From Maribacter aquimaris (lineage in GTDB: Bacteria; Bacteroidota; Bacteroidia; Flavobacteriales; Flavobacteriaceae): a DNA stretch of 64,000 nucleotides. The position numbers and the translations under genes were made by a program. The stretch is taken from the NCBI RefSeq assembly GCF_014596745.1, contig NZ_JABTCF010000010.1, positions 151,246-215,245 on the forward strand, in the 5' to 3' direction. Shown here one piece after another: positions 1 through 9,061 of the stretch. The notes under the pieces were generated by a model. That model was given only the letters and a program-made list of their open reading frames with translations, was not told the DNA's origin and did not search any database. The number at the start of each line of letters is the position of its first letter. Within the stretch, counting starts at the first letter, position 1.

Positions 1-49
1 GGGTTAGATAGCTGTCGAGAAAACTTAATTTTTTCTTTTGTACCATTTT

Positions 50-679
50 TTAAGAATTGATTTGGGAGAATACATAAAATAATTCTGTAGCGATCTGTAA
101 GCTTCTTTCCTTATATTTTTCAGCTTGCTGCGGTGTATTGTCAAAAGCCTTTGGGTCTTCAAAGGTTATCGGAATCCGTTTTTCCGCACCCGCGATAAAA
201 GGGCAGCCCCCATCGGCCTGTGAACAGGTCATAATGGCTGCAAATCCTGATTTTGGATTGAATTCATCATCCAGTTTTTTTGAAAAACCAATAACCGGAT
301 GTTCGTTCGCGGCATATTTAATACTGTATACTGGATTTGGTCCTTCAGAAAGCAATTGGATTTCAAAGCCCGAATTTTGCAGCGTTTGGGCGACCATGGG
401 GAAAAGGGCGGTAGCCTCAGTACCACCCGAATAGCAATGCACATTTGGGATATTGAAGTGATAGGCCAAGGTCTGTGCCCAAATTTGGGATAGGTGACTT
501 CTTCGTGAATTGTGGGTGCAAATAAAGTTTATGCGTATCGTTTCTTTATCATTGACCTTTGATTGGATAAAGTCGATCAAGGGTTGAAGGGTTTCTTTGC
601 GTTCGTCGGTGATAGTTTCGATGTTGAGCGCTGAAACAATATCCTCTATTTTTTCAAAAAGGGTGTGTGTGGTTGTCAT
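50..679 (-). CDS. Thioredoxin-type arsenate reductase / LMW phosphatase-fold protein
   Basis: This 209-residue protein has the low-molecular-weight phosphatase fold. The P-loop is CTHNSRRS (Cys54), which fits CX5R(S/T), and a later EDPKAFD segment resembles the family's acidic loop. A second pair of cysteines, Cys152 and Cys159 in TCSQADGGCPF, has the C-x6-C spacing of thioredoxin-coupled arsenate reductases, which use a three-cysteine relay. The likely role is reduction of arsenate to arsenite in the cytoplasm. It is the last gene of an operon with arsM and arsR, 18 bases after arsM. The first 45 residues precede the catalytic core and are longer than in small ArsC proteins. A plain tyrosine phosphatase is the alternative; the cysteine pair and the neighbours argue for arsenate. 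Confidence 0.8.
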   Translation of the reverse strand: MTTTHTLFEKIEDIVSALNIETITDERKETLQPLIDFIQSKVNDKETIRINFICTHNSRRSHLSQIWAQTLAYHFNIPNVHCYSGGTEATALFPMVAQTLQNSGFEIQLLSEGPNPVYSIKYAANEHPVIGFSKKLDDEFNPKSGFAAIMTCSQADGGCPFIAGAEKRIPITFEDPKAFDNTPQQAEKYKERSLQIATELFYVFSQINS

Positions 680-697
680 TCGTATTTTGTTTAACTA

Positions 698-1585
698 TTA
701 GCAGCAACCACTATTTGGGGTGCATGATGATCCGGCTTGAATCTCGGAAAGGTTTAATTTTGTTTTTTCCTGTGTGGTTCCTTTCTTCTCGGCATAAACC
801 GTAATACTAAAAATCCCGGTTTCACCTGTATTGAATGTACTTACTTCTTCTTCGGAAAGATACTTGCCAAGAATGTCATCGGGAATGACAATGGGCTTTT
901 CTTTTTGTATTTTCAGATTTTGAAAACCTTCGTCCAACATTAGCTGTAGATAGTCCTCTTTTTGAATCGCGCCAGCAACACAACCCGCATACATTTCTGC
1001 GTCTTCCCGAAGGGCATCCGGTAGTGCACCGACCAAAACAATATCGGAAACACTGAAATGACCACCCGGCTTTAAGACCCTATGCATCTCCGCAATAACT
1101 TTTTTCTTATTAGGAACAAGGTTTAGAACACAATTGCTCACAATAACATCGGCCATATTATCGCTAACTGGCATATCATCGATATCCCCTGTTCGGAACT
1201 CGACATTGTTGTATCCCAATTTTTCCGCATTGATTCGGGCTTTCTGAATCATAATGGGGGTAAAGTCAATACCGATGACCTTGCCTTCGGCACCGGTTTC
1301 GTGTCGGGCCACAAAACAATCGTTTCCGGCACCCGAACCTAGATCGATAACGGTATCCCCTTTTTTTATTTTGGCAAATTGGGTGGGAAGGCCACAGCCG
1401 AGACCAAGATCAGCTTCTTCGGCATACCCTTGGGTTTCCGAATAGTCATCCATCATTATATGGTATACTTTGTTTGAGGGTGTTGTGGCTCCACAACAGG
1501 ATGAGGCATTTTCAGCCTTGCCCTGTTCTGCTATTTTAGCATAGCGTTCCTTGACGATATTCTTAAGTTCTTGTTCTTTTTTCAT
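698..1585 (-). CDS. arsM: Arsenite methyltransferase
   Basis: A SAM-dependent methyltransferase that would turn arsenite into methylated arsenicals in the cytoplasm. The SAM site is the VIDLGSGAGND loop. Cysteines in the ArsM family context are present: SNCVLNLVP and AGCVAGAI match the arsenic-binding positions, and further cysteine pairs lie near the N-terminus (SSCCG) and at the very end (CC). I start it at the ATG at 1585 (MKKEQELKN, 295 residues); the longer frame would need a TTG at 1624 and adds residues unlike the family. It lies 46 bases after arsR and before the arsenate reductase, so methylation and reduction appear to be co-transcribed. The cysteine-rich tail may help bind thiol-reactive metalloid. 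Confidence 0.9.
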   Translation of the reverse strand: MKKEQELKNIVKERYAKIAEQGKAENASSCCGATTPSNKVYHIMMDDYSETQGYAEEADLGLGCGLPTQFAKIKKGDTVIDLGSGAGNDCFVARHETGAEGKVIGIDFTPIMIQKARINAEKLGYNNVEFRTGDIDDMPVSDNMADVIVSNCVLNLVPNKKKVIAEMHRVLKPGGHFSVSDIVLVGALPDALREDAEMYAGCVAGAIQKEDYLQLMLDEGFQNLKIQKEKPIVIPDDILGKYLSEEEVSTFNTGETGIFSITVYAEKKGTTQEKTKLNLSEIQAGSSCTPNSGCC

Positions 1586-1631
1586 ATGTATTATAGTATT
1601 GCGATAAAACGATTGATTGCCCAAAAAAATA

Positions 1632-1961
1632 TCAGCAACAATTTTTGTTGTCGATATCCTGATCTAAGAATTGCAACATTACTCTTTTCATATTTGTCCA
1701 GTTTTCCTTATCGATGCAATAACAGACACTGGTACCTTCCACATTACCTTTTATCAATCCTAACAGTTTCAATTCTTTCAAATGCTGGGATATGGTAGGC
1801 TGGGCCAGTCCTATTTCATCGACCAGATCCCCACAGATGCAGCCTTCTATTTTAAACAGATGTTGTAAAATGGCTACGCGCGCAGGATGTCCAAGGACTT
1901 TTGCGAATAATGCAATTTCATTTTGTAAGTCGGTAAACATTTCCGTTTTGGTCAATCCCAT
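1632..1961 (-). CDS. arsR: ArsR-family metalloid-responsive repressor
   Basis: A 109-residue winged-helix repressor of the ArsR/SmtB family. The recognition helix region reads [20 protein letters not shown] cysteine pair in EGCICGDL lies in the same region as the metalloid-sensing cysteines of classical ArsR, and more cysteines (CYC, and CC at the end) could add ligands. It is first in the operon with arsM and the arsenate reductase, and a near-perfect palindrome lies just upstream. The expected behaviour is autorepression released by arsenite. The ATG at 1961 is used; an internal ATG at 1940 is also possible and would remove seven residues. Confidence 0.9.
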   Translation of the reverse strand: MGLTKTEMFTDLQNEIALFAKVLGHPARVAILQHLFKIEGCICGDLVDEIGLAQPTISQHLKELKLLGLIKGNVEGTSVCYCIDKENWTNMKRVMLQFLDQDIDNKNCC

Positions 1962-2421
1962 ATCAATATGTTATTAGTTCATTGCAATATTACAATTAAG
2001 TTCTTGAATTCCATAAAAAATGGAACATAATTTTATGTTGCATAAAGACTATAATGGGAAATGTTATCGATGTGCCTTCACCGTGTATATAAAAATTATA
2101 GGTGCTCCTAGTTGTAGCTTGAATTTCTTCAAATCCATTCTTGTTTTAAAGTTTCTTTTGGGTTGATTATGCCCTGATCTATGGGGGAATCGTCTAACAA
2201 ACACATAATTAGAAACTTAGGGTGTGATACAAATGCTACGCACTAACTTAACCCTAAAAGGACTGATAGTTTAGTATGAAAAAAAGATAAATAATGAGTA
2301 GTGAAATTTTATTTGTTGATATAATTTTAACAGTAAATTAATACAAATAACATGATTTTCTGCTCAAGGAAACCATGTTATTTTCAATACTAACACAAAC
2401 TAATTTTTTAAATTCAATTTC
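1962..2421. other. Intergenic region between ars operon and susC
   Basis: 460 bases separating two divergent operons. It holds the arsR operator candidate at 1981-1996 and two small AT-rich inverted repeats (TTCCAT/ATGGAA at 2009-2025 and ACATAA/TTATGT at 2025-2038). From about 2040 to 2421 lies the presumed leader and control region of susC, where I see no exact TAnnTTTG box and no gene. Confidence 0.6.
1981..1996. promoter_or_regulatory. Candidate ArsR operator
   Basis: The 16-base sequence ATTGCAATATTACAAT is a palindrome apart from one symmetric mismatch (C against A). It ends 20 bases before the arsR start codon. Read on the minus strand it contains TAATATTG, one base off the Bacteroidota -7 box TAnnTTTG, so a bound repressor would cover the promoter. 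The link to ArsR is inference from position and symmetry. Confidence 0.55.
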
Positions 2422-5400
2422 ATGAAAAAAAAACTTTTTCGTAGTACGTTGTATTTAGGAATCATGTTGTTTTACGGTTTTGTGCAGGCACAGAGTGTGT
2501 CGGGAACTGTTACCGACGGCAATGTTCCTTTACCTGGGGCCAGTGTATTGGTCAAGGGTACAACAAATGGAACTCAAACTGATTTTGACGGAAACTATTC
2601 TTTGTCAGATGTCAGTTCAACGGATCAAATTATTTTCTCTTACATCGGAATGGTTTCGCAAACGATTACTGTAGGGGAACAAAGAACAATCAATGTAGTG
2701 CTTGAGGAATCCCTTGAGGCACTGGAAGAAGTTGTGGTTGTAGGTTATGGTACGCAAAAGAAAACTTTGGTGACCGGTGCCGGTGTAAATGTTAAAGGGG
2801 ATGATTTGGCGTCCCTGAACACGGGTACGGCAATGGAAGCGCTACAAGGTATTGCTGCAGGGGTAAGTGTCACTAGAAATAATGGGCAGCCAGGTGCTGG
2901 TACACGGGTTACTATTCGTGGTTTGGGGACTATCGGTAATTCAAACCCTTTATTTATTGTCGATGGGGTTGCGGTAGGGGATATCAATTATTTGAATCCT
3001 TCTGATATCGCTTCCGTGGACGTTTTAAAAGATGCTGCTTCTTCTGCAATTTACGGATCAAGGGCTGCCAATGGTGTCGTTCTTGTAACAACAGTTAAAG
3101 GGCGTAAAAACAGTGCTGCAAAAATCACTTACGACGGCTATTACGGTTTTCAGAAAATCTATAAAAACCTTGACCCCCTAAATGCACAGGAGTATATGTA
3201 CTTTATGGATGAAGGTCGCGTAAATGATGGTTTGGAACCTTTTGATTGGCAATCGATTCTTACAAATAATTCTTGGTTGAATGATAATTATGCAGGACTT
3301 GGAACCCAATTGGGGGAAGATGTCTGGTCAAGACTCCAAAATGGATGGGAAGGAACCAATTGGATCAATGAAATGGCCACAAAGAATGCTACCATTGAAA
3401 GCCATGCGGTAAATATTACCGGTGGTAGCGAGGATATAACCTATTCTGCAGGTGCTTCTTATTTTAATCAACGAGGTATTTTGGGAGGAGATATTATAGA
3501 TGCTGGGTATAAAAGATTGACCACAAGATTGAATACAGAAATAATATTGAGGAAGAATAGCGAACACTCCATTATAACAATCGGCGAAAACCTTACCTAT
3601 ACAAACACGGAAAACAGAAGTGCCGCAACGGGTAATATCTATTGGAATGATTTACATAATGCATTGGTACAAAACCCATTAATGCCTGCCTATTGGCAAC
3701 CCGCCATAGACAATAATGTAAATGAGTTTGGATATACCCCCACATTGGACGGATGGAATACCGGACAAACCAACCCTTTGGCCGTGATGTATTATCGCAA
3801 TAACTATAATTATAATAAGGGCAATAGTCTTGTGGGTAATGTCTTTGTTGAGATTGAACCTTATAAAGATTTAAAGCTGAGGTCAAGTTATGGTATCAAT
3901 GCATGGTTTGGACACTCTAGATCAATGAACCCAACTTATAATTTAGGGGTTCTGTATCAGGATTATGTAGATGGAGCAACACAAAGTCAGTACATTGGTA
4001 ATAACCAGACATGGACTACAACCCTGTCTTATAAACGTCAATTGGGAGATCACAAGATAGATGCCTTGATCGGAACAGAACTTTATCAAGATCAATTGAA
4101 TAATAATATTTCTGCTTCAAAATCGAATTTATTATTTCCAGGAGATCCTAAATATGCGTATTTGAACAATACCCAAAGCCCTGAATCAATTAGTGATATT
4201 AGCGCGTCAGGTGCCGATTGGGCTGCCGGTGGTGGAGCTATACTTTCGTATATGGCCAGGGCTCAGTACAATTACAAGGAAAAGTATCTTTTTACGGCTA
4301 TTATGAGGGCGGATGGATCATCTAATTTCGCAGAGGATAATCGATGGGGTTACTTCCCATCAGTATCTGCAGGTTGGGTTTTGACCGAAGAGGATTTTAT
4401 TGGCTCATCCGATATTTTGAACTTTGCCAAATTAAGGGCGAGTTGGGGTCAGAATGGGAATCAATCCATTCCCAACTTTATTTATTCATCGCAAATTACC
4501 TATGCATTTCCAGGTTACTTTTTTGGAGACACAAAACCTGTTTCAGGTCCAACGGCTTATCCAGAAAGGGTGACCAATCCTGATATTAAATGGGAAACCT
4601 CTGAACAACTCGATTTAGGTTTTGATGCCAGATTTTTTGATTCAAAATTAAATTTGGCCTTTGATTACTACAAAAAGACAACCAAAGACTGGTTGGTAGA
4701 AGCCCCTGCCTTAGGAACTTCAGGTGCCTTGCCTCCGTATATCAATGGTGGTGATATAGAAAATAGCGGTGTTGAATTAGTCTTGGGTTGGAATGATAAT
4801 TCCCATGATTTTAAATATGGTGTCACGGTTAGTGGGGCCTATAATAAAAATGAGGTTACGAAGATTGCCAATTCAGATGGTATCATTCATGGTCCAAGCA
4901 ATGTGTTGGCCCAAGGTACTTCAGAAGTATCAAGGGTAGAAGTCGGTAAACCCATAGGTTATTTCTATGGTTATAAAACAGCCGGTATTTTACAGAATCA
5001 AGACGAAGTTGATGCCTATGTAGGTCCAAGTGGGGCGCCATATTTTGATGATCAACGTCCAGGCGATGTGCGTTTTGTCGATCAAAATGCTGATGGGGTT
5101 ATTGATGAGAATGACAAGATTATGTTGGGTAACCCGAATCCTGATGTAGAACTTGGTCTACAGTTGAATTTCGAATATAAAGGATTCTATGCGAATACCA
5201 CGTTGACCGGTAAATTCGGTATGCAGATCATGCAATCCTATCGTTCGTTCGCGGATAGTTTTAAACAAAACTATACTTCTGGGATTTTCAATCGTTGGCA
5301 TGGGGAAGGAACCTCCAATACTTTACCCAGGTTGACTTATGGCTCCAACAGGAATACGAACTTCATTTCAGATATTTATATGCATGATGCGGATTATTTG

Positions 5401-5643
5401 AGAATCAATAATTTGACAGTCGGTTATGATTTTACAAAAGTTCTTGAGAAAATAACTGCTATCTCGAGCCTTAAAATGTATATGTCCGTAAATAACTTAC
5501 ATACGTTTACAGGTTACAACGGTATGGACCCTGATGTCCGCTTTAGTGGCGATGATGAAAATTACAGTTGGGCTTCCGGAATCGATCTTGGTCTTTATCC
5601 ATTACCTAGAACGGTTATGTTTGGATTAAATATGGGCTTTTAA
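2422..5643 (+). CDS. SusC/RagA-family TonB-linked outer-membrane transporter
   Basis: A 1073-residue TonB-dependent transporter of the SusC/RagA family. In order it shows a signal peptide ending near FVQAQS, a carboxypeptidase-like regulatory domain (about 25-100, with GTVTDGNVPLPGASV), the SusC signature region (EEVVVVGYGTQ, about 105-115), a plug domain with the repeated family phrase DVLKDAASSAIYGSRAANGV, then a long beta-barrel ending in an aromatic residue (GLNMGF). With its SusD partner it should form a lid-covered channel that imports an oligomeric nutrient using TonB energy. SusD starts 16 bases downstream. No carbohydrate-active enzyme lies beside the pair, so the substrate cannot be named, and no SusR or ECF/FecR regulator gene is adjacent. 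Confidence 0.95.
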   Translation: MKKKLFRSTLYLGIMLFYGFVQAQSVSGTVTDGNVPLPGASVLVKGTTNGTQTDFDGNYSLSDVSSTDQIIFSYIGMVSQTITVGEQRTINVVLEESLEALEEVVVVGYGTQKKTLVTGAGVNVKGDDLASLNTGTAMEALQGIAAGVSVTRNNGQPGAGTRVTIRGLGTIGNSNPLFIVDGVAVGDINYLNPSDIASVDVLKDAASSAIYGSRAANGVVLVTTVKGRKNSAAKITYDGYYGFQKIYKNLDPLNAQEYMYFMDEGRVNDGLEPFDWQSILTNNSWLNDNYAGLGTQLGEDVWSRLQNGWEGTNWINEMATKNATIESHAVNITGGSEDITYSAGASYFNQRGILGGDIIDAGYKRLTTRLNTEIILRKNSEHSIITIGENLTYTNTENRSAATGNIYWNDLHNALVQNPLMPAYWQPAIDNNVNEFGYTPTLDGWNTGQTNPLAVMYYRNNYNYNKGNSLVGNVFVEIEPYKDLKLRSSYGINAWFGHSRSMNPTYNLGVLYQDYVDGATQSQYIGNNQTWTTTLSYKRQLGDHKIDALIGTELYQDQLNNNISASKSNLLFPGDPKYAYLNNTQSPESISDISASGADWAAGGGAILSYMARAQYNYKEKYLFTAIMRADGSSNFAEDNRWGYFPSVSAGWVLTEEDFIGSSDILNFAKLRASWGQNGNQSIPNFIYSSQITYAFPGYFFGDTKPVSGPTAYPERVTNPDIKWETSEQLDLGFDARFFDSKLNLAFDYYKKTTKDWLVEAPALGTSGALPPYINGGDIENSGVELVLGWNDNSHDFKYGVTVSGAYNKNEVTKIANSDGIIHGPSNVLAQGTSEVSRVEVGKPIGYFYGYKTAGILQNQDEVDAYVGPSGAPYFDDQRPGDVRFVDQNADGVIDENDKIMLGNPNPDVELGLQLNFEYKGFYANTTLTGKFGMQIMQSYRSFADSFKQNYTSGIFNRWHGEGTSNTLPRLTYGSNRNTNFISDIYMHDADYLRINNLTVGYDFTKVLEKITAISSLKMYMSVNNLHTFTGYNGMDPDVRFSGDDENYSWASGIDLGLYPLPRTVMFGLNMGF

Positions 5644-5659
5644 TTTTTAAAAAAAAATT

Positions 5660-7372
5660 ATGATGAAAAATATATATTATTTAATTGCTGTTTTACTAGG
5701 GATAACAACCCTAGGTTGCAGCGAAAGTTTATTGGATACAGAAAATCTGTACGGTAAGAGTTTGGATACATATTATCAGACCCCTACAGATATGGAAGAG
5801 GCAATATCAGGTGTTTACAATGCAATTTATACACCTAATGCACTTAGTTTTGAACCCCTTGCGGCCAATTTGATGTCCGATATGATGCTAGGTGGTGGTG
5901 GTCCCGATGATAAGGCCGGTAAGGATGTTGATGCCTTTGAGGATCCAGCGGAAGACACGTATCGCGATTTGTGGGTGCAATCCTATAATGGCATTGCACG
6001 ATGTAATGCAATAATAGAAAAGGCCAGTGAGGCGGACTTTTCAAGTTTTTTCAGTAGTCCTGCGGAAGCTCAGGAATTTAAGGATGTTGCCGTAGGGGAA
6101 GCTTTGTTTATGAGAGCATTCTTCTACTTTAAATTGGCTAAGTTTTTTGGAGGGGTGCCATTGATAACTTCAGTCGACCAAGCTAAAGATGGTCCTAGGA
6201 ACACCTATTCCGAGACTTTTGCCCAAATTGCCTCAGACTTGAAATTGGCTATAGAAACATTGCCCAATATTTCTTTCCCTTCCATACCAACGGAAAGTTA
6301 TGGGCATACCAACAAGTGGGTGGCCGAAGCGTATTTAGGGCGTGTGTATTTACATTATACGGGCTATATGTCCAATATTGAGAACCAATCTACTAGTGAT
6401 TTACCTTTGGTAGAGGGTGGTTCGTTAAGTGGTTCAGATGTCGCAGGTTATTTAAATGATTGTATCAACAATAGTGGCTATGACTTGGTTTCAGATTTTA
6501 GAAATCTCTGGCCTTATTCCAATTTAAATAAAAGCGCAGGGAGCGTAGTGCTTCCTTGGGCAGATGCCGAAGGATTGGAATGGGTAGGACAGGACGGACT
6601 TAATCCCACCTTTGGAACAGGAAATTCAGAGAGTATGTTCGTGCAACGTTTTTCATTCGGTGATTGGTCATGGTCAAACGGTTCAATTTATACCAATAGA
6701 CTTTGTCTTTTTAGCGGAATTCGCGATAATTCAATGGTGCCATTCGGACAAGGTTGGGGTTTTTGTACGGTAAGGCCTACTTTATGGAACACATGGGATG
6801 ATGCCGATCCCCGAAAACAAGGATCTATTCTTCCAATGGGGGATGCAGAACAAGGAACTGATGGTTATCAGGCAGACAAAGGAGACCATGAAACAGGTTT
6901 ATTCAATAAAAAATATACTTCGCTTCAGCATCCTGATGTAGATGGTAACGTTTCGGGTATGTTTGTCCAAATGTACGATTGGAGTAATACGGATATGCAG
7001 CTAATGCATGCCCAGGATTTTATCTTTATGCGATTTGCCGATGTTTTGTTAATGCATTCAGAGATTACGCAAACATCCGATGGGATGAATCGGGTAAGGG
7101 CAAGAGTAGGTTTGCCAGCTATAGGATATTCCCTTGAGGCCTTGAAGGAGGAAAGAAAGCATGAATTGGCTTTTGAAGGGCTGAGATATTTCGATTTGGT
7201 GCGTTGGGGTGATGTAGACACAGCCTTTGATTATACTGAGAATGTACGGAATTCAGGTTCCGATGCTACTTATAGTGGCTCGTATAGGTCTGAAACAAAA
7301 GGTTTGGTTTCGATACCTGAAACGGAAATAAGGTTGTCTAACGGGGCTTATGAACAAAACCCTGGGTGGTAG
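5660..7372 (+). CDS. SusD/RagB-family nutrient-binding lipoprotein
   Basis: A 570-residue SusD-like surface lipoprotein. The N-terminus has a short hydrophobic stretch and a lipobox (TLGCSES), so it should be lipidated and exposed on the cell surface over the SusC channel. Family traits include the helical N-terminal part (LLDTENLYGKSLDTYYQTP), the FMRAFFYFKLAKFFGGVPLI segment typical of the TPR-like scaffold, and the C-terminal EERKHELAFEGLRYFDLVRWG motif. It is translated from tandem ATG codons at 5660. The next gene begins 28 bases after its stop, in one transcript. Substrate is unknown. Confidence 0.95.
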   Translation: MMKNIYYLIAVLLGITTLGCSESLLDTENLYGKSLDTYYQTPTDMEEAISGVYNAIYTPNALSFEPLAANLMSDMMLGGGGPDDKAGKDVDAFEDPAEDTYRDLWVQSYNGIARCNAIIEKASEADFSSFFSSPAEAQEFKDVAVGEALFMRAFFYFKLAKFFGGVPLITSVDQAKDGPRNTYSETFAQIASDLKLAIETLPNISFPSIPTESYGHTNKWVAEAYLGRVYLHYTGYMSNIENQSTSDLPLVEGGSLSGSDVAGYLNDCINNSGYDLVSDFRNLWPYSNLNKSAGSVVLPWADAEGLEWVGQDGLNPTFGTGNSESMFVQRFSFGDWSWSNGSIYTNRLCLFSGIRDNSMVPFGQGWGFCTVRPTLWNTWDDADPRKQGSILPMGDAEQGTDGYQADKGDHETGLFNKKYTSLQHPDVDGNVSGMFVQMYDWSNTDMQLMHAQDFIFMRFADVLLMHSEITQTSDGMNRVRARVGLPAIGYSLEALKEERKHELAFEGLRYFDLVRWGDVDTAFDYTENVRNSGSDATYSGSYRSETKGLVSIPETEIRLSNGAYEQNPGW

Positions 7373-7400
7373 TATGTTTTATAACTTAAAAATAAGAAAC

Positions 7401-8207
7401 ATGAAATTAAATAAAATCATAGGTTTTTCCGTAGGTATGTTTGCTTTGTTGTTCATAGCATGCGAACCTATTGTTACGGATACTGAGGAATTGTATAACG
7501 TTACAGACGTTGCAGGGGTCGAATTAATGGCCACCCAAATTGATCCGGGAGGGAATAAAGTAGCGTTGAGTATGGTTACTCCCGGTATTACAGGGTATTG
7601 GGATTATAATACCGGTCAGGCTTATACCGACAAAGTTGAGTTTGTTTATCCTATTTTAGGTGCAGCAACATTTACCTATCATGGGACACTTGGTGCTGAG
7701 TTCTTTAGTAAAACCATAGATGTTACCATTGACGAATTCACAACACCCATAGCCCAGGATTATTATGATTTGACAGGTGAGGATCCTTCCATTGGTAAAA
7801 CATGGGTGTTTAATGGCACTCCTGATGATGGCTTATTTTATTATATGTCGCCATCGAATAATATAGACAGTTGGGCTCAAGTTTGGTGGAATGCAGGGGA
7901 GTGTTGTGCCCCTGATCCTTTCGGAAGTATGACTTTTGATCTTAATGGAGCAGCAAACGTTACCTATTATAATAAACCAGGTGCAGAAGCAGTAAATGGA
8001 ACCTTTAACTTGGATGTATCTGGACAAACTTTAACATTCACAGATCCAACAACTGCATTAGGGTACAATGCCAATTGGACAAGTGTTAATGGTGTTTATC
8101 AGATTGTTTCCTTAACAGAAGATGAGCTGATACTGTATGTTCCGTTAAATGTCAATGAAGGTGGTGATCCTACAGGTTGGACATTAATTTATAAACCACA
8201 AGAATAA
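7401..8207 (+). CDS. Surface lipoprotein of the SusC/SusD operon
   Basis: A 268-residue lipoprotein that I place as the third member of the SusC/SusD operon. The start at 7401 (MKLNKIIGFSVG) is preferred over an upstream in-frame ATG at 7350, which overlaps susD, because it gives a clean lipoprotein signal with a lipobox (LLFIAC). After the cysteine the protein is rich in Thr, Tyr, Trp and Asp and alternates short beta-like segments, as expected of an extracellular beta-sandwich binding protein. Genes in this position (SusE/SusF-like) often bind the imported polymer. I recognise no catalytic motif and cannot assign a named family with confidence. Confidence 0.75.
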   Translation: MKLNKIIGFSVGMFALLFIACEPIVTDTEELYNVTDVAGVELMATQIDPGGNKVALSMVTPGITGYWDYNTGQAYTDKVEFVYPILGAATFTYHGTLGAEFFSKTIDVTIDEFTTPIAQDYYDLTGEDPSIGKTWVFNGTPDDGLFYYMSPSNNIDSWAQVWWNAGECCAPDPFGSMTFDLNGAANVTYYNKPGAEAVNGTFNLDVSGQTLTFTDPTTALGYNANWTSVNGVYQIVSLTEDELILYVPLNVNEGGDPTGWTLIYKPQE

Positions 8208-8230
8208 GTGGTTTATTACCAATCAATCTT

Positions 8231-8262
8231 AAAGGGCTGTTTTAAAAGACAGCCCTTTTTTT
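8231..8262 (+). terminator. Rho-independent terminator of the SusC/SusD operon
   Basis: Inverted repeat AAAGGGCTGT / ACAGCCCTTT with an 8-base loop, followed by a run of T. It lies 24 bases after the third gene of the SusC operon. Confidence 0.9.
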
Positions 8263-8332
8263 ATACCCAATTCACATCAATAAGGGTGTGGAATACCACA
8301 AAGGAATTTGGGTAAATGGGATTGATAGAGCA

Positions 8333-9061
8333 TCAAATATGATACCGCTCAACAAAGTGTTTTAAAATAATCTTGGGTATTGGCGTATTGGTCTTTTGCA
8401 CCCTGTTGATCAATTCCCCAACTTCATCAGGTTCAAAATAGTTGTGGTTTTTGTAAATATTTATACGAAGAATAAATTCGTTGGCATCGGCCTCGGGATG
8501 GAATTGCGTGGCGTAGATATGCTCCTTTACCCTGAACATCTGAACAAGACAGGTTGCTGAGGTGGCTAAAAGTACTGCGCCTGGAGGTATACTATCACAA
8601 GCTTCCTTGTGGCCTACCAGCGCTGAAAAAGTCTCGGGAAGGTTTTTGAGGAGGGGGTCTTCCTTCCCTTCCTCCGTAATCCTTACGTCGACGCTGCCTA
8701 TCGGTTCTGAATACGTGGTTGAAATGGTAGCTCCACAATAATTTCCCAAGAGTCCATTACCTGAACATGCCCCGAGAAAAGGAAAATCCCTTTTGACAAC
8801 TTCATCGAATAAGGTGTTGAAAAAGGCTTCAATTTTTTTTTGGAGGATGCTCTTTTGGTTATTGGCAGTGCTAATGTCAAACGGACTGCCCCCTACAATA
8901 ATCCCTGAATAATGATTCAAGTCAATTACAGGAATGCTTTTTTCCAACCGAATGCGCTCTACATCATTGGGACTCAAACCGCCAATCTGCAAAATGGCAT
9001 TGAATTCGCTATCGGCGGTTTCATCCTCAGGACGAAGCTGTAAAATAAGCAACTTTTTCAA
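8333..9061 (-). CDS. Class I glutamine amidotransferase (GMP synthase-like)
   Basis: A 242-residue stand-alone class I glutamine amidotransferase. The nucleophile elbow is FLGACSGNGLLG (Cys99) and the His/Glu pair lies in TQFHPEADANE, completing the Cys-His-Glu triad. An oxyanion-side glycine segment (IIVGGSPFD) is also present. Such stand-alone proteins are often annotated as GMP synthase-like, but no synthetase domain or partner is seen here, so the ammonia acceptor is unknown. Translation appears to start at TTG (9061), overlapping the TGA stop of the upstream lactonase gene by four bases, which implies translational coupling. Confidence 0.8.
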   Translation of the reverse strand: MKKLLILQLRPEDETADSEFNAILQIGGLSPNDVERIRLEKSIPVIDLNHYSGIIVGGSPFDISTANNQKSILQKKIEAFFNTLFDEVVKRDFPFLGACSGNGLLGNYCGATISTTYSEPIGSVDVRITEEGKEDPLLKNLPETFSALVGHKEACDSIPPGAVLLATSATCLVQMFRVKEHIYATQFHPEADANEFILRINIYKNHNYFEPDEVGELINRVQKTNTPIPKIILKHFVERYHI

